Shown piece by piece: positions 1 through 6,351 of a stretch of 10,778 nucleotides of DNA. The stretch is taken from contig JAFXMJ010000380.1 of the NCBI GenBank assembly GCA_017530465.1, forward strand, positions 1 to 10,778. The letters run 5' to 3'. Numbering within the stretch: position 1 is the first letter of the stretch; each line of letters begins with the position of its first letter. Source of the stretch: Bacteroidales bacterium (GTDB taxonomy: Bacteria > Bacteroidota > Bacteroidia > Bacteroidales > UBA3824). The notes under the pieces are model-generated. The model worked only from the letters and a program-made list of their open reading frames with translations, made no database searches and had not been told where the DNA came from. The position numbers and the translations under genes were made by a program.

Positions 1-177
1 CCAGACACAGAGGCTGTTAACCGTGCAATGAACGATATTATCGACCGCATCATCCGCCGTCAGCGCAGTGCCGATATGAGTCTGTACAAAGAATATCAGC
101 AAAACGAAGGCTTCAAAGACAACTTCCGCCTGTTGATAAACAGAATGATAAACGAAGGATTTTCGCGGCATATATAG
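1..177 (+). CDS. 3' end of an unidentified plus-strand gene (partial)
   Basis: The first reading frame is open from the window edge to a TAG at 175-177 and gives 58 residues of C-terminus. It is helical and rich in charged residues (Arg, Asn, Asp, Glu), with segments such as NDIIDRIIRRQRSAD and GFKDNFRLLINRMINEGF. Base composition looks like ordinary coding DNA, and the stop lies 8 bp before a repeat pair that separates it from the convergent gene. I do not recognise the family. A helical tail of a large nuclease or helicase subunit, for example a restriction enzyme, is one possibility, but nothing seen here proves it. The start and most of the protein lie outside the window. Confidence 0.6.
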   Translation, partial: PDTEAVNRAMNDIIDRIIRRQRSADMSLYKEYQQNEGFKDNFRLLINRMINEGFSRHI

Positions 178-184
178 TTGTGTC

Positions 185-245
185 TTGCCAATTTTTCCTA
201 CGAAAAATGTGGAGATTTGCCAATTTTTCGTAGGAAAAATGTGGA
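185..245. repeat. Pair of palindromic repeat units with inverted centres between convergent genes
   Basis: Two 29-bp units (185-213 and 217-245) differ at only two bases, with a period of 32 bp. Each contains a perfect palindrome, ATTTTTC and GAAAAAT arms around four bases. The centre is CTAC in the first unit (191-208) and GTAG in the second (223-240). CTAC and GTAG are reverse complements, so the two 18-bp cores are also a perfect inverted repeat with a 14-base spacer, although the flanking TTGCCA and GTGGA stay in direct orientation. The transcript of either strand could form one 18-bp stem or two 7-bp stems. The pair sits between the stop codons of two convergent genes, so it could act as a bidirectional terminator. 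The stems are mostly A/T and no clean T-run follows, so that role is inferred. Confidence 0.8.
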
Positions 246-250
246 AAAAC

Positions 251-1375
251 CTAAAATTCCTTGAACTTAAACAATACAAGTATCGGATTGTCGTCGGGCT
301 TGTAGTCCGCGAGGATTTTTTGGTCTTCGGGACTGAGGAAGTCTTTGAGCTCGTGCGACAGATTCTCGTAATTGTTGTCAGTGATGTGCGACACGAAATA
401 GCCATTGTCGGTCATTGTCCAAATCGAACAATACCACGGAAGGGCGTTGTTGTCGTTGTCATTGCTGAGATCCATTGTGAGGACAAAAAAGTTGCCCGTT
501 TTTTTGTCGCGGAAGATGTACTTTTCGCATTTGTTGGGATAGCTGATAGAATGAACTGTGGTTTGACTGTTTTCAAAATACACACCTTGTACAAAACTTT
601 CGCGACTTGGGTTGTAAAAGTCGCGACGGTCGGGGTACTTATAATAATATTTAGGCGTTAGGGTGGCGTTCTGATACCAATATATGGTGTCGCGCATTAT
701 GTAGGCGTGTCCGTCGGTGGTACCTATCGGCGTGATGGGCAGCGCGAAAAATTCAGGAGCTTCCCCTGTGGGTGTAAGGTACTTGTGAGTTACGTGGAAG
801 TCTTCGTCCGTGGCAAAAATGCAGCAATTGATGTCGGGGTTAGACTCGGGAAATGACGAGCAGAATACGAACTCTCCCTTGACTTTCGTCATCCCCACGT
901 AAACGAGAGGCGTCTGTTCCTTTGCTATGAAGTTGCCGTCTCTGTCAAACTTTGTCCACGTGCCGGCATTGGTGACGTAGAGTGTATTTTTGTCCGTGTC
1001 GAAGAAAACGTATCTTACAAAATCCAATTCGCCGGGGCCACCGCCCTTGTGGATTGCGCGGAGAAGGTTGCCCTTGCCGTCGAAGATTTTCAACGGTTCA
1101 TCACCCCTAAAATCCGTGACGAAAATCCTGTCGCCGTACTTGTATGCACGTGGCATATCGCCAATCAACAGATTGTCGCCTTTGAACGTGATGAGGTATG
1201 CTGTGTCGATAAGAGACTTTGCGTCTAATGGTTGTGCAATCGACGGATTGTCAACGTCAATAACAATGAGATTCGGATTGCTGTCGTCATCCAACGTGGA
1301 TGTGTTTTGTGTGCCGCAAGAAGATAGCAATGCAGTCGCAGCGGCAATTGCAGTGGTGAAAAGTGTGTGTTTCAT
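251..1375 (-). CDS. 6-bladed beta-propeller lipoprotein (DUF5128-like)
   Basis: This 374-residue protein begins with a short signal peptide and a lipobox (LSSC, Cys20), so it should be lipidated and held at the cell envelope. The mature part is rich in short beta strands. It carries GGGPGE at 111-116, the Gly-Pro-Gly-Glu signature seen in the Bacteroidales family usually annotated as 6-bladed beta-propeller (DUF5128), near where that family normally has it. The C-terminal NPILVLFKFK ending also fits. Length is typical and no frame disruption is visible. The function of these proteins is largely unknown; binding of an extracellular ligand is the usual guess. The gene has its own promoter and lies after a terminator, so it is probably a separate transcription unit from the esterase and signalling genes. 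ATG is the first start downstream of that promoter, with an A/T-rich leader and no Shine-Dalgarno sequence. Confidence 0.8.
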   Translation of the reverse strand: MKHTLFTTAIAAATALLSSCGTQNTSTLDDDSNPNLIVIDVDNPSIAQPLDAKSLIDTAYLITFKGDNLLIGDMPRAYKYGDRIFVTDFRGDEPLKIFDGKGNLLRAIHKGGGPGELDFVRYVFFDTDKNTLYVTNAGTWTKFDRDGNFIAKEQTPLVYVGMTKVKGEFVFCSSFPESNPDINCCIFATDEDFHVTHKYLTPTGEAPEFFALPITPIGTTDGHAYIMRDTIYWYQNATLTPKYYYKYPDRRDFYNPSRESFVQGVYFENSQTTVHSISYPNKCEKYIFRDKKTGNFFVLTMDLSNDNDNNALPWYCSIWTMTDNGYFVSHITDNNYENLSHELKDFLSPEDQKILADYKPDDNPILVLFKFKEF

Positions 1376-1406
1376 TGTTTTTGTTGTTAGTTATTTATTT
1401 ATGGGA

Positions 1407-1437
1407 CAAAGGTAAGGATATTTTTTGATATGGCAAA
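1407..1437 (-). promoter_or_regulatory. Bacteroides-type promoter of the beta-propeller lipoprotein gene
   Basis: Read on the minus strand, TTTG (1434-1437) is followed after exactly 19 bases by TACCTTTG (1407-1414). This is a full match to the primary sigma-factor consensus of Bacteroidota (-33 TTTG, -7 TAnnTTTG, spacer about 19-21). Transcription would start near 1400, leaving a leader of about 25 A/T-rich bases before the ATG at 1375. It lies between the upstream terminator hairpin and the gene, where a promoter is expected. Confidence 0.72.
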
Positions 1438-1479
1438 AGAAATTTTGGCTATTACAGCCCCAAAAATATCTTTATAAAC

Positions 1480-1515
1480 AACAACGGCTGTCGAATCCTT
1501 TCGGCAGCCGTTGTT
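1480..1515 (-). terminator. Hairpin terminator after the esterase gene
   Basis: An 11-bp perfect stem (AACAACGGCTG at 1480-1490 pairing with 1505-1515) continues after one mismatch (a wobble pair on the plus strand) with four or five more pairs around a loop of about four bases. On the minus strand the stem is followed by GTTTATAAAGATATTTTT, a moderately U-rich tail. It lies 72 bp past the esterase stop codon and upstream of the next gene's promoter, so it most likely ends the signalling/esterase operon. The tail is not a pure U-run, which leaves some doubt about strength. Confidence 0.72.
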
Positions 1516-1539
1516 CGTTATTAGTGTGTCATTGTCGTG

Positions 1540-1574
1540 GCGGACGAGCCGTCCGCATCCCAGAGCCGTCCGCA
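1540..1574. repeat. GC-rich direct repeat with small hairpin in the esterase 3' region
   Basis: The 12-mer GAGCCGTCCGCA occurs at 1546-1557 and again at 1563-1574, a 17-bp period. The first copy overlaps a perfect 6-bp stem, GCGGAC (1540-1545) with GTCCGC (1551-1556), around a 5-base loop. It lies between the esterase stop codon and the main terminator and is much more GC-rich than the surrounding intergenic DNA. It may be a second RNA fold in the 3' untranslated region; no function can be assigned. Confidence 0.5.
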
Positions 1575-1586
1575 CTCCGGCGAATA

Positions 1587-3122
1587 TTATTTGGGTGCGC
1601 CCATGCCCCACATACTCGGACGGGTTGACTTTATCGGGTCGCCCATTTCGGAGGCTTCCTTGTCTTGGTCGTTGAGCTTAAAGAGTTGGAACTTGGCGTT
1701 GTCCTTGGAGTAGGGCTTCCATGCGCCGTCTTGTGCACCGTTGGGGTTGTTGTACTTGGCGAAGTTGGTCCAGGCGGTGAGCATTTTTTCGGAGAGATCC
1801 CAGTCTCCCTGCGCCCACGGACGCCAGCAGTGTTGCAATGATTTGAATACATACCACAAATCAGACGAGTGGAATGCGCCTTGGAGGTAGTCTTCGGGAT
1901 GAGAGCCGTCGTCAGGGAGGGGACGTGCAAATTCGTATGCCCAAGCCTTGTTGCCCTTTTCTTCGCGGTTGAGACAGAAAGCGGCAATGCCGTCAGCCAT
2001 GTCGCCAAGGTCGTCGAGGGTGTAGCCAATCATGTAGGGAACGTCGGCGAGAGAGCCGTCTTGTGCAGCTTCGTCAAAACTCTTGGTATTGCAGTAGCCG
2101 TCAACGATGGGCATGCCGGTCATAAAGGCGTTCTTCTTGGTAACGCGGTTGTAGATGGTGCCGATGGTGTAGATGACCTCTGTGGAAGCCTTGCGCATTT
2201 CTTCGAGATTGTTGTAACCTGCCCAGTCAAGCACGGTCTTGTTTTGCTTCTGAGCTTCTTCAAATGTCAGCACGGGGAAAATCCTGCGCATATTGGCATC
2301 GGCAGCTGCCCCCTTGGGAGGAGCCACGGTCATACCGCCGCCCGACATAATTACAGCCTTGTGGAAGAGTCCTTTTGACAACGGGGATGCGCAGATGGTC
2401 TTTACGCTGCCTGCGCCCGCGCTCTGTCCAAAAATCATCACGTTGTCGGGGTCGCCGCCAAACTGTGCGATGTTTTTCTTGATCCATTTAAGGGATTCTA
2501 TCTGGTCGAGGATGCCGTAATTGCCCGAAACCTTGTGCGGGCTTTCGGCGGAGAGGTCGGGGTGTGTGAGGAATCCGAACACACCAAGGCGGTAGTTGAT
2601 GGAAACGAGGATTACGCCCTTCTCTGCCCATGCCTGAGCGTCAAACTCCGGCTCTGAACCCCAGCCTTCGCGGTAGCCGCCGCCGTGAATCCACAGTGCG
2701 ACAGGAAGTTTTGCATCTGTCTTGCCTGCTGCGGGTGTCCATACATTGAGGTAGAGGCAGTCTTCGCTGTAAGGCGATTCTGCACCGTAGCCCCATTCTG
2801 TGGTGTAGCCGCCGGGATAGTGTACTGCTTGATAGCCAGGATGTCCAAACCTGTCGCAGACTTTCACGCCCTTCCACGGCACTACGGGTTGCGGTTCTTT
2901 CCAACGGAGGTCGCCGATTGGCGGTGCTGCGTAGGGGATGCCACGGAATACGAATACGTCCTTGGTCTCTGTGGGAACGCCTTGCACCTGACCGCCTTCG
3001 ATGGTCAGGACTGGCGATGCAGCAGCCTTGCAACACTGCTGTTCCTGTTGCTGTGCTTGCTGACCCTGGCAGCCTGCGAGCAATATCGCCGCTACTGCCG
3101 CTGTCAAAATTTGTCTTCTCAT
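1587..3122 (-). CDS. Type-B carboxylesterase family lipoprotein
   Basis: This 511-residue alpha/beta hydrolase belongs to the carboxylesterase type-B (para-nitrobenzyl esterase) family. A lipoprotein signal ends at LAGC (Cys18), followed by a Gln-rich linker with a Cys pair at 30-31, so the enzyme should be anchored in the envelope. Family marks in order: EDCLYLNVW at 120-128, oxyanion-hole HGGGY at 146-150, nucleophile motif GQSAG with Ser234, and the HSSDLWYVF segment supplying His418. The acid position, usually Glu in a DEG motif, appears as Asp371 in TLDDLGD, a conservative change. Length is normal, so it should be an active ester hydrolase; the natural substrate cannot be read from the sequence. 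It lies 57 bp downstream of the pseudo-kinase gene with no convincing promoter between, so it is probably the last gene of that operon, ended by the hairpin at 1480-1515. Confidence 0.9.
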   Translation of the reverse strand: MRRQILTAAVAAILLAGCQGQQAQQQEQQCCKAAASPVLTIEGGQVQGVPTETKDVFVFRGIPYAAPPIGDLRWKEPQPVVPWKGVKVCDRFGHPGYQAVHYPGGYTTEWGYGAESPYSEDCLYLNVWTPAAGKTDAKLPVALWIHGGGYREGWGSEPEFDAQAWAEKGVILVSINYRLGVFGFLTHPDLSAESPHKVSGNYGILDQIESLKWIKKNIAQFGGDPDNVMIFGQSAGAGSVKTICASPLSKGLFHKAVIMSGGGMTVAPPKGAAADANMRRIFPVLTFEEAQKQNKTVLDWAGYNNLEEMRKASTEVIYTIGTIYNRVTKKNAFMTGMPIVDGYCNTKSFDEAAQDGSLADVPYMIGYTLDDLGDMADGIAAFCLNREEKGNKAWAYEFARPLPDDGSHPEDYLQGAFHSSDLWYVFKSLQHCWRPWAQGDWDLSEKMLTAWTNFAKYNNPNGAQDGAWKPYSKDNAKFQLFKLNDQDKEASEMGDPIKSTRPSMWGMGAPK

Positions 3123-3179
3123 AATAAAGTAGTTAGTAGATGTTGTGTTATTGTTGTATGTGTTTAATTGTTTTATTGC

Positions 3180-6100
3180 CTACTCTCCTTGCAGGTCGTG
3201 TATGTTGTTCTGAATGTAAGCCTCTATCTTGCGGATGTTGCGTGTGATATTTGGAATGTCGTAGTTGCGGATGTCGATGGCAAGTTCGTCTGCGAGTTCG
3301 ATGCCTTTTTCTATTTTGTAATGCTCCGACTGCTCCCTCAATTGCGCTACGAATGATTCCAACGCCTCGAATGAAATCTGCTGCTCCATTTCGTGGTACT
3401 GCGGCATCAGCTTGTCTTTGAGCACCGAAATGTATTCGCGCATTGCGTCCGAATTTTTGCGGCGGTTGGATACGGGTTTTGCTTCCGTTGCGTGCAGTGC
3501 CTCGGCATCTACATCGGGCTGCTTGATGGAAAGCACATTGGGAATTGAAATAATGAACGAACTGCCCTTGCCAAGCTCCGACTTGATGTGGATGGAGGCT
3601 CCAATGGCGTCTATCATCTTTTTGGTGAGTACCAAGCCCTTCTTGACATTGGTGTCGTTGAATAAATTGTCAATCTGCTCCTTGGAAAGTCCTATGCCGG
3701 TGTCCTCCACGATGAAATTGAGGTTGGTATTTTGGGTGAGGGCGTTCTCTGTGGTGGAGAGTATGAGTTTTACGTAGCCTTTTTCGGTATATTTAATACC
3801 GTTGGAGATGATATTGAACAATATCTGGCGGAGGCGGATTTCGTCGAGCACCAATGACGACGGCAGTCCCGACTTGGCCTCAAACTTATAACCGATTTTT
3901 TTGTCTTCGGCGCGGCTCTTGAAAATGTCAAACACACTCTTCGCCACTTCCAACGGGTTTACTTCCTTGATGTTGGCGGGCTTGCCTTCTTCCACTTCGG
4001 TTAGCTTGAGGATGTCGGTGAAGGTCTCATTGACAAATAGTGCCGAATTGATGGCCAGTTTGAGTTTTTCGGAGGCTTCAGTGCCTTTTACTGATGGAGT
4101 CAGCTGCTCGCAGTTGTAGAGTATCGATTCTATCGGCTCTTTGAGCTCCGACGATATGCCGAGTATAAACTCGTTTTTGGCCTTGCTGCCCGATTCGGCG
4201 GTGCGTTTTGCCATACGGAGTTTGGATTCCGCCATCTTGAGACGCGAGATGTCCCTGACTACCACAAGCACCTTGTCTTCGTCGCAGCGGGTGAATTGCG
4301 CTTCGTTGAATATTGTGGGGTGCGTGGGGTCGTCACTTTCCGTCTCATATTCCGCGTATTGGACTTCGCCTGTCTTCTTGACAGTATTGAAAGCCACGAG
4401 GAACGGCAGCAACACGTCGGGCGCGAGCATTTCGCGCATATTTTTGCCGAGGTATGTATTGCGCTCCGTGATATTGATGCCGGGTATCTGTGCAAATATG
4501 TAGTTTGCCTTGCTGTCGAGCAGGAATATCGATTCGGGCATCATCTCGATGATATTGTCGGATGCGGCGTTGTATGCTGCAAGCTGTGCCTCTGCCACCT
4601 TGCGTTCGGTGATGTCTTCGATGATGAGGATGCCGCCCTTCTCGACGCTTGTGCCAGTCTGGTCGGCGTATGACTTGTATGACACCGACGCAAATACCTC
4701 GCCGCCTGAAGTATTGACCTTGAGCTCGCTTTTGGAGATGCTGTCTTTGCCAGTGTCGCTGTTTTGCTCTATGATGTCAAATTGTTTTTGTGGTATCACC
4801 GTGTAGATGTCCTGACCGATGATGCTCTTATTTTTGAGTCCGAATATCTGGATGAACCTTTCATTGACGGCAGTGATGATGTGCTTGTCGTTGAATTGCA
4901 CGATGCCCACCGGGGTCTTGCGGAAGAGGAGTCGGTATTTCTCCTCCGAATTACGGAGTTCTGTCTCGGCTATCTTGCGTTCCTTGATTTCCTGCTCCAT
5001 GCGGCTGTTGGAGAGCGAGAGGTCGGCGTTGTGGCGGGCTTTTTCCTTGTAGCGGAAGTAATAGATGATTACTACGGCTATCACAAGGGCGATGATGATG
5101 CCGAGGAGCGTGATGTTGCGGTTGGCCTGCTTCTTTTCGATGCGGAGTTTTTCCTTCTCGGAGTTCACTTGCAGCATGTCGATTTCCTTTTGCAGACGCT
5201 GGCTCTCCATGCTGACCTGAAATTCCGAAAACTGCTCCTGCCTTTTGAGAGTGTACACGCTGTCGCCGGTCTGCGCAAAACGCTCGCAATACTGGAGCGC
5301 GAGGTCGTTGTTGCCGATTTTTTGGTAGCTCTTGTATAGTATTTCGTATGCCTGATGCTTGCAGATGATTTCCTCGGTGCCGTGGTCTCGCTCCTCTTTT
5401 TGTGCCTCTTGGAGTCCTTTGGAGGCGTTTTCGATGGCGGCTTCGTATGCCTTGTTTCTGTATTGGAGGTTGCCGAGCCTAATGCGTGTGAGGATGATTT
5501 CGTGGGGCATATTGCACTCATTGAACTTCGTGAGAGCTGTCTTGTAATAATTTTCGGCTTTTTCGCGGTCGCCGAGTCCGTCGTATGTGTGTCCGAATAC
5601 AAAGTACGTGCGGGCGATGGCTCTCTTGTTGCCGGAATTGCCGTATTCTTTGAGGTTTTTTTCGAGGATTGCAATTGCGGAGTCGCTCTCGTCGAGCTTA
5701 GAATACGCCATTGCTATGTAGAGGTTGATGTCAGCCGATTTGTCGCTAAGGCCGAGCGAATCGTATATCTGTTTGGATTTGAATAGTTTTGGCACTGCTT
5801 CGTCTTCGCTGGTGTGGATGTAAATCCTGCCGAGCGTCGTCAATGCGTATGCCTTGGTGTTTGGGTATTTGTATTGGTCGCAGATGGTGATGGCCTTGTT
5901 GCAGTATTCTTCCGCCATGTCATAGACCTCTTGTTCACGGTAGGTCTGCGCGATGTCCACGAAGCACTCGGCGAGGGGCTCCTGACGGTCTAAGAGTGCG
6001 TTGATTTCAAAAGCCTTGAACAACAAGTCCATTGCCAGATAATAAACCCTTCTGTGGTAATAGCACTTGCCGAGCGTGGCGTATGCCGTGGCGATGTTGA

Positions 6101-6311
6101 CGCTGTCGCCGGAGGTCTCTGCTATCTGCTTTGCCATTGCTGCGTATTCTACTGCGCTGTGTGGCTCGGTGGCGATGAGTTCGTTGCATTGGCTGATGAG
6201 CTGGTCAAACTGTGTGCTGTCGGCTTCCTGTGCCGCCGCCCCGCCGCCTGTTGCAATCGTTGCTACCGCCGTCAATATTGCGATGATGATATTTAGTAGT
6301 CTTCTCTGCAT
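3180..6311 (-). CDS. Membrane TPR-PAS-PAS sensor with degenerate histidine kinase domain
   Basis: The 1043-residue protein starts with a signal peptide (1-27, ending AAAQ). About seven TPR-like repeats (roughly 72-350) follow, predicted periplasmic. Then come a coiled coil (355-398), one membrane helix (about 399-419), a second coiled coil, PAS domains at about 453-570 and 578-690, a HisKA-like region, an HATPase_c-like region, and a helical tail (952-1038). The H-box reads KNEFILGISSELKEP, with Ser721 where the phospho-acceptor His should be (codon TCG at 4149-4151). The N-box (Asn833/Asn837) and G1 box DTGIG (870-874) are present. The ATP lid is shortened, and the GxGLGL box is reduced to KKGLVL (890-895). 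The frame is intact throughout, so this is not a recent pseudogene. It probably senses or scaffolds rather than autophosphorylates. It starts 40 bp after the active kinase gene in the same apparent operon. Confidence 0.88.
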   Translation of the reverse strand: MQRRLLNIIIAILTAVATIATGGGAAAQEADSTQFDQLISQCNELIATEPHSAVEYAAMAKQIAETSGDSVNIATAYATLGKCYYHRRVYYLAMDLLFKAFEINALLDRQEPLAECFVDIAQTYREQEVYDMAEEYCNKAITICDQYKYPNTKAYALTTLGRIYIHTSEDEAVPKLFKSKQIYDSLGLSDKSADINLYIAMAYSKLDESDSAIAILEKNLKEYGNSGNKRAIARTYFVFGHTYDGLGDREKAENYYKTALTKFNECNMPHEIILTRIRLGNLQYRNKAYEAAIENASKGLQEAQKEERDHGTEEIICKHQAYEILYKSYQKIGNNDLALQYCERFAQTGDSVYTLKRQEQFSEFQVSMESQRLQKEIDMLQVNSEKEKLRIEKKQANRNITLLGIIIALVIAVVIIYYFRYKEKARHNADLSLSNSRMEQEIKERKIAETELRNSEEKYRLLFRKTPVGIVQFNDKHIITAVNERFIQIFGLKNKSIIGQDIYTVIPQKQFDIIEQNSDTGKDSISKSELKVNTSGGEVFASVSYKSYADQTGTSVEKGGILIIEDITERKVAEAQLAAYNAASDNIIEMMPESIFLLDSKANYIFAQIPGINITERNTYLGKNMREMLAPDVLLPFLVAFNTVKKTGEVQYAEYETESDDPTHPTIFNEAQFTRCDEDKVLVVVRDISRLKMAESKLRMAKRTAESGSKAKNEFILGISSELKEPIESILYNCEQLTPSVKGTEASEKLKLAINSALFVNETFTDILKLTEVEEGKPANIKEVNPLEVAKSVFDIFKSRAEDKKIGYKFEAKSGLPSSLVLDEIRLRQILFNIISNGIKYTEKGYVKLILSTTENALTQNTNLNFIVEDTGIGLSKEQIDNLFNDTNVKKGLVLTKKMIDAIGASIHIKSELGKGSSFIISIPNVLSIKQPDVDAEALHATEAKPVSNRRKNSDAMREYISVLKDKLMPQYHEMEQQISFEALESFVAQLREQSEHYKIEKGIELADELAIDIRNYDIPNITRNIRKIEAYIQNNIHDLQGE

Positions 6312-6351
6312 GTCGTTGTCGTTATGTATATGGTACTATGTCCGACGCCAT

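Noticed and set aside
1425..1628. Small open frames on both strands in the intergenic region before the beta-propeller gene.
   Set aside because: They run through the terminator hairpin and the promoter and encode no recognisable protein.
3627..3644. A frameshift or deletion artefact explaining the degenerate ATP lid of the 1043-residue protein.
   Set aside because: HATPase-like sequence continues in the same frame on both sides and the His-to-Ser change is far away, so a single sequencing error does not explain it.
4764..5339. Long plus-strand open frame of 191 codons (others at 7766-8413, 9572-9994 and 10184-10597).
   Set aside because: They lie wholly or mainly opposite well-supported genes, have no domain or start signals, and are antisense shadows.
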